NCBI GenBank assembly: GCA_944383885.1
Contig: CALWRF010000040.1
Coordinates: forward strand, 124,001 to 188,000
Origin: an uncultured Clostridia bacterium
GTDB lineage: Bacteria; Bacillota; Clostridia; Lachnospirales; Anaerotignaceae
Direction of reading: 5' to 3'
DNA length: 64,000 bases
Shown: positions 54,442-63,584 of the stretch, one piece after another
Position numbering within the stretch: position 1 is the stretch's first letter
Layout of the letters: every line of letters begins with the position of its first letter
Position numbers and translations under genes: made by a program
The notes under the pieces: model-generated
What the model was told of the DNA's origin: nothing
The model's database searches: none
The model's input: the letters and a program-made list of their open reading frames with translations, nothing else

Positions 54442-55659
54442 TTATGCCTGTATAATACCGGCTTTTTCATCTCCCGGTGACTGAGCCCACGGGTCGCCTG
54501 TTACGGCAAACATCTGGTCATGACGTGCCTGCTTTGTAACAGTATGTATTGTGTCCTTAGCATTATAAACCTCGTCTTTTAAATTAATACCAAGACCCGG
54601 CCTGTCGCTTAAGTAAATATGTCCGTCACGTATATCCACACCGTTATCGGTTATGTCAAATGTTTTGTAAAGTGAGCGTACTGTTTCAATGCCGTTTGTG
54701 TTAGGACAGCTTATCATTAAGTGGGCTACAACCATTGTCATAACAGGCGAACCGCAGTTATGTGTTGTAACCGGCAGGTGGTAAGCATCAGCCATGCCGG
54801 CTATTTTCTTACACTCTGTAATTCCGCCGCAGTAGCTAACATCAAACATAGCAATATCGCAGGCGTCTTTTTCAAAAAGCTCTCTAAACTGATATTTAGT
54901 AACAAGTCTTTCACTGGCAAGTATAGGAAGCTTTGTCTTTTTTCTTAAATTAGCAAAGCATGTTATGTTATCAACAGGTATAGGGTCTTCAAACCACATA
55001 GGGTCGTACTGCTCAACTTCCTGAGCTACTCGAACAGCCATAGGCAGATTCCATCTTGAATGACACTCAAGAGCCACTTCCATTTTATCGCCTACAGCGT
55101 CACGTATTTTTTTAAAAGGCAGAAGTCCCCGGCGTATATCCTCCCTTGTTACATACTGACCGTTGTATTTAGTTGAAAGACTGTCCAAAGGCCAGATTTT
55201 CATAGCCGTAATACCGCTTTTCAAAAGGTCTTTTGCCAGTTTTCCGGCATCTTCCATAAACCATTCCCTATCCCGTATGTTTCCGTAGCTTATGCATGTA
55301 TTGTATACTTTAAGGCTTTCCTGCGTTTTACCGCCTAAAAGATTATAAACCGGCATATCAGCGGCTTTTCCCTTTATATCCCAAAGCGCCATGTCTACGG
55401 CTCCCATAGCACGCATTTCCGCGCCCATATAACCAGTATAGTTGGCGCTGTCATACATAATAGCCCAAAGCTTTTCATTATTTAAAGGATTTTCGCCTAA
55501 TATTATTTCGGCACAAAAATTATGCACAGCTGTTTTTGTAAGCTCGACTTTATCTGTAGCCTCGCCTATGCCAGTTATGCCCTCATCGGTATGCACCATT
55601 ACCCACAAATGCCTTGGATGCGCTGGAAGCTGAATTGTTTCAACTGCTGTAATTTTCAT
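54442..55659 (-). CDS. Enolase-superfamily sugar-acid dehydratase
   Basis: 405-residue mandelate racemase/muconate lactonizing fold. Likely metal ligands are Glu198, Glu224 (WFEDP) and Glu250 (ASER), with catalytic His200 (LECHSRW) and His300 (TTHNCGSP). This pattern fits acid-sugar dehydratases such as galactonate or mannonate dehydratase. Glu in place of Asp at the first ligand makes the exact substrate uncertain. It is flanked upstream by two FCD-type GntR genes, a usual arrangement for sugar-acid catabolism. AAGGAGG precedes its ATG. Confidence 0.9.
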   Translation of the reverse strand: MKITAVETIQLPAHPRHLWVMVHTDEGITGIGEATDKVELTKTAVHNFCAEIILGENPLNNEKLWAIMYDSANYTGYMGAEMRAMGAVDMALWDIKGKAADMPVYNLLGGKTQESLKVYNTCISYGNIRDREWFMEDAGKLAKDLLKSGITAMKIWPLDSLSTKYNGQYVTREDIRRGLLPFKKIRDAVGDKMEVALECHSRWNLPMAVRVAQEVEQYDPMWFEDPIPVDNITCFANLRKKTKLPILASERLVTKYQFRELFEKDACDIAMFDVSYCGGITECKKIAGMADAYHLPVTTHNCGSPVMTMVVAHLMISCPNTNGIETVRSLYKTFDITDNGVDIRDGHIYLSDRPGLGINLKDEVYNAKDTIHTVTKQARHDQMFAVTGDPWAQSPGDEKAGIIQA

Positions 55660-55726
55660 TTTAATTCCTCCTTTAAATTTATGCGGTATAAAGAAATTTT
55701 AATATTTCCCCGGCTAAATCAAGTGC

Positions 55727-56383
55727 TTAATTATATTTATATTTTAAAACTTCCTCACATCCTTCAAGATGGTTTTTTATGCTTAAATACGCTTTTTTGG
55801 CATTTCCGCTTTTTATAGCTTCGTATATCCTCAAATGCTCCTTGTGCGTCTGTTTAATTCTTTCTTCTTTATAAAGCGACTTAATGCCTATTCGGTTTAT
55901 CTGGTTTCTTAAATTAACAATGGCTTCCTTCATTTTACTGTTGCCGCAAAATTCAATAATAGCAATATGAAATCCCAAATCATTTTTTATAAGCTCCTCC
56001 TGTATGCCTTCTTTGCCAAGCATTACTCCTTCTGCGGCTAAAAAACATTCCAATTCGCCGCACAAGTCCTGCCAGTCAGGAGTTTTAGCCTTTTGGGCGG
56101 CATAAACAGCGCAAAACCCCTCTATCGCCGTTCTCATTTGAATTATTTCAACAATTTCGCTTTGTGAAATATCTCTGACTTTTATGCCCTTATTTGACTG
56201 TATCACAATATAGCCCTCTTTTTGGAGCTGTAGGAGGGCTTCCCTTACGGGCGTTCTTGAAATTCCCATTATTTCAGCAAAGTGCCTCTCAGAATATACC
56301 TTTGAAGGTTCAAGCTGGTTATTAATTATCTGTTTAAGCAGATATTCGTATGCCTGTTCTTTAAAAGTGGGTTTTACAAACAT
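55727..56383 (-). CDS. GntR-family regulator, FCD type (copy 1)
   Basis: 218 residues: an N-terminal winged helix (HFAEIMGISRTPVREALLQLQKEG at about 30-53) and a C-terminal all-helical FCD ligand domain with metal-binding Asp/His positions (LGFHIAI and THKEHLRI). FCD regulators usually sense organic or sugar acids. It has its own promoter with a dyad over the -10, and lies 67 bases before the dehydratase gene, its probable target. Paralogous to copy 2. Confidence 0.92.
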   Translation of the reverse strand: MFVKPTFKEQAYEYLLKQIINNQLEPSKVYSERHFAEIMGISRTPVREALLQLQKEGYIVIQSNKGIKVRDISQSEIVEIIQMRTAIEGFCAVYAAQKAKTPDWQDLCGELECFLAAEGVMLGKEGIQEELIKNDLGFHIAIIEFCGNSKMKEAIVNLRNQINRIGIKSLYKEERIKQTHKEHLRIYEAIKSGNAKKAYLSIKNHLEGCEEVLKYKYN

Positions 56384-56397
56384 AAATCTCCTCCTAT

Positions 56398-56434
56398 TGG
56401 TGTGTAGTATACCAGTTTTTCATATATAGTACAA
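56398..56434 (-). promoter_or_regulatory. Promoter and operator-like dyad of GntR copy 1
   Basis: Minus-strand TTGTAC (56429-56434), 17 bases, TATACT (56406-56411). TGGT-N9-ACCA (56398-56414) spans the -10, suiting autorepression. Confidence 0.6.
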
Positions 56435-56525
56435 TATAATTTATTCACAAAAATTTCATATAAAATTTATTCAGCAACACAAAACTAAAATATGCCGTTA
56501 GAATTTTAAAATACGCATAAATAAT

Positions 56526-56570
56526 ATAAAAAACGCATTTATCAGCTTAAATACTAATAATGCGTTTTTT
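56526..56570 (-). terminator. Terminator of GntR copy 2
   Basis: AAAAACGCAT pairs with ATGCGTTTTT around a long loop; U-rich sequence follows on the minus strand, just past the stop at 56572. Confidence 0.7.
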
Positions 56571-56571
56571 G

Positions 56572-57222
56572 TCAAATCTTATCCAGCACTTCCCTGTATT
56601 TATCAAGATGCGCTTCAAGAGAATCGTATGTATCTGCTCTATTGCCTTCTTTAATAGCTTTAACTATTTTTATATGTTCCTTATACGCATTTGTTATTGT
56701 GCCGCCTATTGAAAATGTCTTAACGCCTATTCTGTCTATTCTGTTTCGCATGTCATTAAATATATTCAGCATTTGGCTGTTATTGCTGTAGCTTACTATA
56801 GCTAAATGAAAGTCAAAATCTTTTTTCATAAATTCCTTTGATGTTCCGCCTCTTTCTATTATGCCTTTTTCCTGCTGAAGATATATTTCAAGAGTCTGAA
56901 CCAAGTCACGCCATTTCTGGCTTCCTGATGTATCAGCCGCGTACATGCCGCAAAAACCTTCTATAGCCGTTCTTACCTGTAAATACTCATCAATATCTCT
57001 GGCGCTGTATTCCCTTAAAACAAAGCCTTTATTAGGTTTTATGGTAACAAAGTCTTCATGGGCAAGCTGAAGCACTGCTTCTCTTACCGGTGTGCGTGAA
57101 ATATTTAGCATTTCAGCAAAACCCTGTTCAGTATATATTTCGTCTGCCTTTAATTTGCCGTCTATAATCTGTTTTTTTAGATAATTATACGCCTGCATTT
57201 TAAGCGTAATTCTTTCTATCAA
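56572..57222 (-). CDS. GntR-family regulator, FCD type (copy 2)
   Basis: 216 residues with the same layout as copy 1: helix-turn-helix GFAEMLNISRTPVREAVLQLAHEDF and an FCD domain (FDFHLAI, YKEHIKI). Shared stretches (ISRTPVREA, RTAIEGFC) show recent common descent. It begins 31 bases after the coaBC stop with no clear promoter, so it may be expressed from the coaBC transcript. It ends with its own terminator, separating it from copy 1. Confidence 0.92.
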   Translation of the reverse strand: MIERITLKMQAYNYLKKQIIDGKLKADEIYTEQGFAEMLNISRTPVREAVLQLAHEDFVTIKPNKGFVLREYSARDIDEYLQVRTAIEGFCGMYAADTSGSQKWRDLVQTLEIYLQQEKGIIERGGTSKEFMKKDFDFHLAIVSYSNNSQMLNIFNDMRNRIDRIGVKTFSIGGTITNAYKEHIKIVKAIKEGNRADTYDSLEAHLDKYREVLDKI

Positions 57223-57253
57223 TTCACCCCATCCCCTTCTTAATGCCCAGCAC

Positions 57254-58453
57254 TTAATTTTTGTTTAGCTTTTTAAGTATAAACGTAAGCAGTTCGTTTG
57301 ATACTTCTTCTTTCGGCATTTTATCAAGCTGAAGCATTTCATCATTTGTAATAATTGTCACTATGTTTGTGTCAGTGCCGAATCCGGCTCCTGCCTGTTT
57401 AAGGTTGTTGGCAACTATCATGTCGATATTTTTTTTATTTATTTTAGCTCTGCTGTTTTCAATCATATTTTGTGTTTCCATTGAAAAACCGCATATAAAC
57501 TGACCGTCGCGCCTGTTCTGACCCATATATTTTATAATATCCGGGTTGCGCGTAAGCTCTATATTCATATCGCCGTCTGTTTTCTTTATTTTCTCATCGG
57601 CAGCATGTGAAGGTCTGTAGTCTGCAACCGCAGCGGCTTTTATTATAATATCATAATTCTTAAACCTTGACTTAAATACATCAAACATTTCCTGAGCGCT
57701 TGTAACGCTTATGTTTTCAGCAAACCTTACAGGCGGAAGGCTTGTATTGCCGCTTACAAGTGTTACTTCAGCCCCGCGCCTTACAGCCGCCTTGGCAATT
57801 TCATAACCCATTTTGCCTGTTGAGTGGTTTGTAATATATCTTACAGGGTCTATAGCCTCCTGGGTAGGACCTGCGCTTACTATAACCCTAAGACCTTTCA
57901 TGTCCTTTTTATAAGCTGCTTCTTTTAACACATAATCAATAAGCTCCTCTTCAGGCGGCATTTTGCCTTCGCCGTTATCACCGCAGGCAAGATAGCCGCT
58001 TGCCGGCGTAATAACCTCATAGCCAAAGCGTTTAAGCTTGGATATATTATCCTGAACAATAGGATTCCTATACATAGCCGTATTCATAGCCGGCGCTATT
58101 ATAACCTTGCATGTGCATGCCATAACAGTTGTTGTAAGCATATCGTCAGCTATGCCGTTTGCTATTTTGCCTATTACATTTGCCGTAGCCGGCGAAATAA
58201 GGCACACATCAGCTTTTTTAGCCAGAGCCACATGTGATACATTAAACTGAAAGTTCCTGTCAAACGTATCAACAATGCATTTATGCGATGTAAGGGTCTC
58301 AAATGTAATTGGGTTAATAAAATTAACCGCATTTTTAGTCATTATAACGTAAACATCGGCATGCTGTTTAATAAGCATACTGACACAGTTTGCCATTTTA
58401 TATGAAGCTATTCCACCTGTCACACAAACAAGCACAGTTTTGCCTTTAAGCAT
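57254..58453 (-). CDS. coaBC: Bifunctional phosphopantothenoylcysteine synthetase/decarboxylase
   Basis: 399-residue fused enzyme for two CoA steps. The FMN-dependent CoaC half (1-185) has His74 (NVSHVALAKK), PAMNTAMY and the Cys157 loop ACGDNGEGKM. The CoaB half (from about 190) has SAGPTQEAIDPVRYITNHSTGKMG and the late KxxD-type KKNIDMIVAN. Together with CoaX this covers the pathway from pantothenate to phosphopantetheine. The start is the ATG at 58453. Confidence 0.97.
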   Translation of the reverse strand: MLKGKTVLVCVTGGIASYKMANCVSMLIKQHADVYVIMTKNAVNFINPITFETLTSHKCIVDTFDRNFQFNVSHVALAKKADVCLISPATANVIGKIANGIADDMLTTTVMACTCKVIIAPAMNTAMYRNPIVQDNISKLKRFGYEVITPASGYLACGDNGEGKMPPEEELIDYVLKEAAYKKDMKGLRVIVSAGPTQEAIDPVRYITNHSTGKMGYEIAKAAVRRGAEVTLVSGNTSLPPVRFAENISVTSAQEMFDVFKSRFKNYDIIIKAAAVADYRPSHAADEKIKKTDGDMNIELTRNPDIIKYMGQNRRDGQFICGFSMETQNMIENSRAKINKKNIDMIVANNLKQAGAGFGTDTNIVTIITNDEMLQLDKMPKEEVSNELLTFILKKLNKN

Positions 58454-58589
58454 ATAACCATCCCTAACCTGAAAAATTCAAAATATTTATACTTATCGAA
58501 TAATTATACCAAAACATTTGTTAATTATCTATAGAAAATATTATATAACGAAAAAAACATATAATTTTCATTATCTTTAAACGCAGGAA

Positions 58590-58626
58590 AGCGGTATAAA
58601 CACATATAAATTAAGTTTATACCGCT
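58590..58626 (-). terminator. Terminator of the TolC-like gene
   Basis: AGCGGTATAAAC (58590-58601) pairs perfectly with GTTTATACCGCT (58615-58626), 16 bases past the stop of the last gene of the efflux operon. The U tract is short. Confidence 0.6.
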
Positions 58627-58642
58627 GATATTTTTTATTTTT

Positions 58643-59809
58643 TTACATTAGTTCAGTGTTTGTAAGTTCTTCCGAAAGGAGCATGTGGCTGTAAACACTG
58701 CTTAAAAGTGTATTCTCTTTTTCAGCCACGTTATACTGCGCAGTTAAAAGCTCATAGTATGAGGCGTTGCCGCTCAGGTACTTAACCTGTGTCCTTTCAA
58801 ACTCCTCCTGAAGCAGTTTTAATTCATCAAGACCGGCTGTGTAGTCTTTTTCAGTTTGTACAATTGAGTTGTATTTTTGATACAAAGACTCATAAACGCT
58901 GTCTTTTGTATCCTGATAGCTCATTTCAGCCGAGTTTAAGCTGTTTTGCGCCGACTGGGAGCCGCCTATTTCAGAGCTGTTTAAAGGCGTAAGCTTTGAT
59001 GTCTGCTTTGTTGTTTCATAGCTCTTTTCCGCCTGCCTTACTGAATTGCTTGAGGCAACTTTACCGTTAATATAGCTTTCTACTGGTATATCCAGCTCAA
59101 AAGGCTCATAAAACGCTTCCATTACAAAATTGTATCTTTTGTTTATATCAGTGCCCATTAGTATGTTTAAAGAAACATATTCCATTTCAAGGGCGTCTTT
59201 CTGCGTTTCAAGCTGTTCCTTTGCCGTGTTATATGCCAAATTAATGTTATCATACTCGCTTTGAGAGATTTTGCCGTTTGAGAGCTTAATTTTTGAAAGC
59301 GCAAGATTAAGCTCGTCATTTTTAAGCGCCAGTTCCGACAAAGCCACATTTCTTTGAAGCTCAATAATATTTATATATGACTCTTTCATTGAATGCTTAA
59401 CGCTCTCTTCCTGAGCCACAATTGAAAGCTCGCTGTTTTGATAACTGCTCTGGGAATTTAAAAAGCTAATTAAGCTTGAAAAACCGTCTGATGAATATGC
59501 CTCAAGGTACTGTATTTCAAGCTGTGTTTCGGCAAGGTCCATGCTTGCCTTCAGGTTATTAAGCGAAGAGTTGTTTCTAAGCGCTTTTTGCACGGCTTCA
59601 TCAAATGTTAAAGTTTCCAAATCCTCATCGTACTGGCTTGTTATAAACGTGCTGAACCGCTCTGTCAGGTCGTTCTGCCCCTGTTCTGCTGTTGTTTCTT
59701 CAGTTGTTTCTTCTGTTGTTTCGGTTGTGCTTTCATCTGCGGCAAAAGAATTTGCAGGTGAAAACGCCATAAATACGGCAGCTAAAAGAGCCAAATATCT
59801 TTTTTTCAT
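58643..59809 (-). CDS. TolC-like (OEP family) coiled-coil protein
   Basis: 388 residues. It has a signal peptide (MKKRYLALLAAVFMAFSPANSFAA), an acidic Thr/Glu-rich linker (about 25-45), then two long helical-hairpin repeats (about 65-215 and 260-388) with the OEP pattern, e.g. KIKLSNGKISQSEYDNINLAYNTAKEQ. Such proteins form outer-membrane efflux ducts in diderms, but here no outer-membrane genes are seen. It is the last gene of a MacA-ATPase-MacB operon (14-base gap). It may be an exported coiled-coil partner of the pump. The ATG at 59809 has an AAGGAAGTGAG site. Confidence 0.8.
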   Translation of the reverse strand: MKKRYLALLAAVFMAFSPANSFAADESTTETTEETTEETTAEQGQNDLTERFSTFITSQYDEDLETLTFDEAVQKALRNNSSLNNLKASMDLAETQLEIQYLEAYSSDGFSSLISFLNSQSSYQNSELSIVAQEESVKHSMKESYINIIELQRNVALSELALKNDELNLALSKIKLSNGKISQSEYDNINLAYNTAKEQLETQKDALEMEYVSLNILMGTDINKRYNFVMEAFYEPFELDIPVESYINGKVASSNSVRQAEKSYETTKQTSKLTPLNSSEIGGSQSAQNSLNSAEMSYQDTKDSVYESLYQKYNSIVQTEKDYTAGLDELKLLQEEFERTQVKYLSGNASYYELLTAQYNVAEKENTLLSSVYSHMLLSEELTNTELM

Positions 59810-59822
59810 TAACTCACTTCCT

Positions 59823-61037
59823 TTACTCAAACCTAAGGGCTTCTATAGGGTCTAAAAGCGCGGCTTTATTAGCCGGGGCAACACCGAATATTATACCTAT
59901 AAGCATTGATATGCCTACAGCGCCTGCAATAGCCGTTACGCTCATAACAGGCGATATTCCTACAATGTTACCTACAAATACTGAGCCTATATAGCCTATT
60001 ACAAGCCCGCTTATGCCGCCCATGCCTGTAAGTATAATGGCTTCTGTTATAAACTGAAGGCGTATATCCCGGTTTTTGGCGCCTATGGCTTTTCTTATCC
60101 CTATCTCGCGCGTCCTTTCTGTAACTGTAACCATCATTATGTTCATTACGCCTATGCCGCCTACCAGAAGGGAAATCGCGGCTACAAAGCTTATAAACAG
60201 CGTTACGTATGAAAGTATGGAGTTAATGGACTCCACCATATCCGTTGTATCCATTATATAGTATTTATCTTCATTTCCATGAAAGTCTTCCAAAGCCGCT
60301 ATTATTCTCTCCTGCATAACTTCGCTTTGGCTCGCGTCAGTTAAAACTATTGATATGCCGCCTAAAGTAGAACCTGTAAATACCTTCATGCATGTGGTTA
60401 TGGGCATAATTATATTTTCTGGATATTCATCACTGTAATTTGATGAGGAAGTATCTGTATTTTCTGTAATGCCCACAACCGTAAGCTTTGTTGTGCCCTT
60501 CCATGACTTAATTTTTATTTTTTCGCCTATAACGTCTTCGTTGCAGTAGCCGAATACTTTTAATGCAGTTGTATCCTGTATAACGCATACATTATTGCGC
60601 ATTTCAACATCGTTATCGGATATATACCTGCCGTACAGGACATTATCGTTATTTATATATTTATAGTCGCCTGTAGCGCCTGTTACATTGGCTCTGTTTG
60701 TTTCTGTAGGGTCCAAAAGCTTTACATAAGCGTTGGAGCCGGAGTATGTAGGGGAAATATACTCTATTCCGTCAAGTTCTTTAAGCATGTAGTAATCGTC
60801 CATTGTAAGAAGGTCGCGTGTTTCAATATCCCTTGAGCTTACAAGACTTACCTGAAGCGTACCGGTACCAAAGCTTTCAAACTCCTTTTCCATAGCCGCC
60901 TGGGAGCCGTTTCCTATGGCAACTATTATAATAACGCTTGCTATGCCTATTATAATGCCGAGCATTGTAAGAAATGTTCTCATTTTATTTGAAAACACAT
61001 TAAAGAAAGACGATTTAATGCACTCGTAAATATTCAA
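59823..61037 (-). CDS. MacB-type ABC transporter permease
   Basis: 404 residues, FtsX/MacB topology: TM1 near the N-terminus (MRTFLTMLGIIIGIASVIIIVA), an extracellular MacB_PCD domain (about 45-270), and three C-terminal helices with GGIGVMNIMMVTVTERTREIGIRKAIGA. The start is a TTG that overlaps the ATPase stop (TTGA), so synthesis is coupled. It forms the membrane part of a mechanotransmission-type exporter of peptides, antibiotics or toxins. Confidence 0.93.
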   Translation of the reverse strand: MNIYECIKSSFFNVFSNKMRTFLTMLGIIIGIASVIIIVAIGNGSQAAMEKEFESFGTGTLQVSLVSSRDIETRDLLTMDDYYMLKELDGIEYISPTYSGSNAYVKLLDPTETNRANVTGATGDYKYINNDNVLYGRYISDNDVEMRNNVCVIQDTTALKVFGYCNEDVIGEKIKIKSWKGTTKLTVVGITENTDTSSSNYSDEYPENIIMPITTCMKVFTGSTLGGISIVLTDASQSEVMQERIIAALEDFHGNEDKYYIMDTTDMVESINSILSYVTLFISFVAAISLLVGGIGVMNIMMVTVTERTREIGIRKAIGAKNRDIRLQFITEAIILTGMGGISGLVIGYIGSVFVGNIVGISPVMSVTAIAGAVGISMLIGIIFGVAPANKAALLDPIEALRFE

Positions 61038-61747
61038 GAAACTGCCCCCTCCCTTAATGTACGGTTTTCTACCGGCTTGTCGCTTATTATATTGCCGTCT
61101 TTAAAAACAACAATTCTTTTTGTAAACTGAGCCACATCAGGCTCATGGGTAACCATTACAACAGTAACTCCTTCATCGTTTAACTGCTGAAATATACCCA
61201 TTACTTCATAAGTCGATTTTGTGTCAAGGTTGCCGGTAGGCTCATCTGCCATTAATATTGAAGGGTCGTTAACCAATGCCCTGGCAATAGCCACCCTCTG
61301 CCTTTGTCCGCCTGAAAGCTCGTTTGGTTTATGGTAAATACGCTTTTCAAGGCCCACTTTTGTAAGAGCCTCCACCGCCCTTTGGCGGCGCTGCTTCCTG
61401 CCTACCCCGGCATAAACCATTGGAAGCTCTACATTTTCCACCGAAGAAAGCTTTGGAAGAAGATTAAATGACTGAAAAACAAAGCCTATTTTTTTATTTC
61501 GTATATCAGCAAGGCGGCTTTCATTAAACTGCGCCACATCTTCGCCTTCAATAAAGTAATGACCTTCTGTTGGTCTGTCAAGGCAGCCTAAGATGTTCAT
61601 CATAGTGCTTTTTCCCGACCCGCTTGTGCCCATTATGGACACAAACTCGCCTTTTTCTATAGTCAGGTTTATATTTTTAATTGCCATTACGGCAAGCTCG
61701 CCCTGATTATATTTTTTACAAATATTATCTAATCTCAGCAATGCCAT
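61034..61747 (-). CDS. MacB-type ABC transporter ATPase
   Basis: 237 residues. Walker A is GTSGSGKS, the Q-loop is VFQSFNLLP, the signature is [15 protein letters not shown], and Walker B is [12 protein letters not shown], with the H-loop VTHEPDVA. It belongs to the LolD/MacB/FtsE-type group. Stop and permease start overlap (TTGA). It energises the permease at 59.8-61.0 kb. Confidence 0.96.
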   Translation of the reverse strand: MALLRLDNICKKYNQGELAVMAIKNINLTIEKGEFVSIMGTSGSGKSTMMNILGCLDRPTEGHYFIEGEDVAQFNESRLADIRNKKIGFVFQSFNLLPKLSSVENVELPMVYAGVGRKQRRQRAVEALTKVGLEKRIYHKPNELSGGQRQRVAIARALVNDPSILMADEPTGNLDTKSTYEVMGIFQQLNDEGVTVVMVTHEPDVAQFTKRIVVFKDGNIISDKPVENRTLREGAVS

Positions 61748-61775
61748 ATTAACACTCCCGTTTCATTTACTGTAA

Positions 61776-63296
61776 TCATCTTGGACCGCCGCCTCCGCCG
61801 CCCATAGGCATACCGCCGCCGGCAGGAGCACCGCCGCCTCCGCCGCCTAACATGCCGTCAAGCATGCTGCCTTCTGATGATTGGCTGGAAGAGCTATTAG
61901 ACGTACTCTGCATTGTGGCATAATCTGAAAGATTTCTGCCTGCTTCCATGCTTGAGTCAGGACTTTCAACTACAACATCGTCAGATGTAAGACCGCTTGT
62001 TACCTGTATATTCATATCATCACTTACGCCTATTTCAATGTCACGTCTTTCAATAACACCATCATCATTTACAACATATACATAGTGTCCGTCAGTTTCA
62101 GTATCCGCCATTACAGCTGAAATAGGAATATAATCTGCATCCTGTAGGCTTACTGTTATAAATTCCATATCAAACTCCATGCCCGGTTTTATAAGCTCGT
62201 CATTATCTGTTAAATGAACAAGCACCGGCACAACTGTTTCACTTCCGCTTATTGTGCTCTGGCTTTCGGCAGTAGGCTCTATTTTAGTTACTGTGCCGTG
62301 ATAAATTTTATCTTCTATGCCGTCAGATGTAAGCTCAACATCCTGACCAACAGCAATTTTGGCTATGTCGTACTCGCTTACATAAGCCAGTACGTCAAGG
62401 TTTGTTAAATCGGCTATTTTCATTATAGCTGTTGAGTCAGTAAGCATCTGACCTTCAACAGCGCTGCTTTCTATAATTGTGCCGCTTATTGGGCTGTATG
62501 TGGATTCAGTAAGCTTTGATAAATTATCCTGTGCTTCGGATAAATTCATTTCAGCCGTTTCAACAGAATTGAGCTGTTTTTTATAGCTGTTCATTGTTGA
62601 AGCGTCATTTAGCCTGTTCTGACCGTTTTCCAAATTAAGATTAGCCGTTTCAAGGGCAAGCTGGGCTGATTCAAGGTTATCCTCTAAAGTTTCTTTATTT
62701 TTAACCAAATCGTTATATGTTTTTTCAGCTGTGTCGTACTCGCTTTGGCTTATGCCGCCCATTTCAAGCATTTGCTTGGAATAGTCCAAGTCTTCCTTAG
62801 CATCTGTTATGTCTTTCTCATTGTCTTCAATGGCTTTTTGCGCCTCAGTCAATGTTTGCTGGGCATTTACAACTTTTGTTTTAAGGTCTAAAAGCTCTGT
62901 GCCTTCAGCCGGTGTTACAATGCTTTCCAGTTCAAGGTTGGCATTATCAAGAGAAATCTGGGCTGATTTAACCTTATTTTGAAGCTCTTTTTTATCATCT
63001 TCAATATCGTATGTAACAAGAAGCTGCCCTTCCTCTACATAATCTCCCACTTCGGCAAACACTTCTTTTACTTCCTGCGAAAGCTCAATAAATATTGAGT
63101 ACTCATCAGCTGCCTGAACTGTTCCTGATGCCGTAACCCTCTGTTCAATATTTCCTTTCTGAACACCTGTTGTAGCCGGCATAACAGGAACTGGCGTTGC
63201 TTCCTTGCTCTTTTTATTTGCCGCCCACACAGCCGCTGCCGCTGCTATAACCACAGCTAATGCAATAATGGCTATTACTTTTTTTCGTCCTTTCAT
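61776..63296 (-). CDS. MacA/HlyD-type adaptor protein
   Basis: 506 residues: a single N-terminal membrane helix (VIAIIALAVVIAAAAAVWA), split lipoyl domain, a long coiled-coil hairpin (about 105-260), beta-barrel and membrane-proximal domains, and a Ser-rich linker ending in a Gly/Met/Pro-rich tail. The hairpin tip MLEMGGISQSEYDTAEKTYN resembles the TolC-contacting tip of MacA; the heptapeptide ISQSEYD also occurs in the TolC-like partner. The ATG at 63296 is preferred over an upstream start at 63320. First gene of the operon. Confidence 0.92.
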   Translation of the reverse strand: MKGRKKVIAIIALAVVIAAAAAVWAANKKSKEATPVPVMPATTGVQKGNIEQRVTASGTVQAADEYSIFIELSQEVKEVFAEVGDYVEEGQLLVTYDIEDDKKELQNKVKSAQISLDNANLELESIVTPAEGTELLDLKTKVVNAQQTLTEAQKAIEDNEKDITDAKEDLDYSKQMLEMGGISQSEYDTAEKTYNDLVKNKETLEDNLESAQLALETANLNLENGQNRLNDASTMNSYKKQLNSVETAEMNLSEAQDNLSKLTESTYSPISGTIIESSAVEGQMLTDSTAIMKIADLTNLDVLAYVSEYDIAKIAVGQDVELTSDGIEDKIYHGTVTKIEPTAESQSTISGSETVVPVLVHLTDNDELIKPGMEFDMEFITVSLQDADYIPISAVMADTETDGHYVYVVNDDGVIERRDIEIGVSDDMNIQVTSGLTSDDVVVESPDSSMEAGRNLSDYATMQSTSNSSSSQSSEGSMLDGMLGGGGGGAPAGGGMPMGGGGGGPR

Positions 63297-63375
63297 ATCA
63301 GGTACCACTCCTAAACACAAATAATTAACATACTATATCTATACCAAAACAGCTTACGCGCCGTCTTTTGATAAA

Positions 63376-63428
63376 ATTATAGAGTGCTTCTTTGATATAA
63401 GTATGACTGCAATGTGACGGTTGTGTGA
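63376..63428 (-). promoter_or_regulatory. Efflux operon promoter with three 11-base direct repeats
   Basis: On the minus strand TCACAC, TCACAT and TCATAC begin at 63428, 63417 and 63406, exactly 11 bases apart, followed by TATAAT (63376-63381). The last repeat occupies the -35 position, and there is no TTGACA. This is the layout of a promoter activated by an OmpR/PhoB-type response regulator. Confidence 0.65.
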
Positions 63429-63496
63429 AAAAATTTATAAAATTGCATGTTTTTTTACACATTGTTTGTTAAAATAGCAGACAAATAAACAGGCAA

Positions 63497-63541
63497 AAAG
63501 AAAAAAGCCCTTTGGATATAAAATATCCAAAAAGCCTTTTT
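63497..63541 (-). terminator. Terminator of the oxidoreductase gamma gene
   Basis: AAAAAGCC..TTGGATAT pairs with ATATCCAA..GGC-like sequence (63503-63540) with U-rich flanks on both strands, between the efflux promoter and the gamma-subunit stop. Confidence 0.65.
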
Positions 63542-63584
63542 CTGTGTGTGTGTGTTTCTTTTGTGGTTTTATATGGTTGGTAAA

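Noticed and set aside
35590..56415. Shared GTATAC core in the 35.6, 53.05 and 56.4 kb regulatory regions as one regulon
   Set aside because: A 6-base palindrome is expected by chance many times in AT-rich DNA of this length; flanks agree poorly. Only the 12-base palindrome at 53049 is kept.
61776..61860. Gly-rich repeat in the adaptor C-terminus as a separate tandem DNA repeat
   Set aside because: It is in-frame coding for a Gly/Met/Pro tail and not a repeat array of its own.
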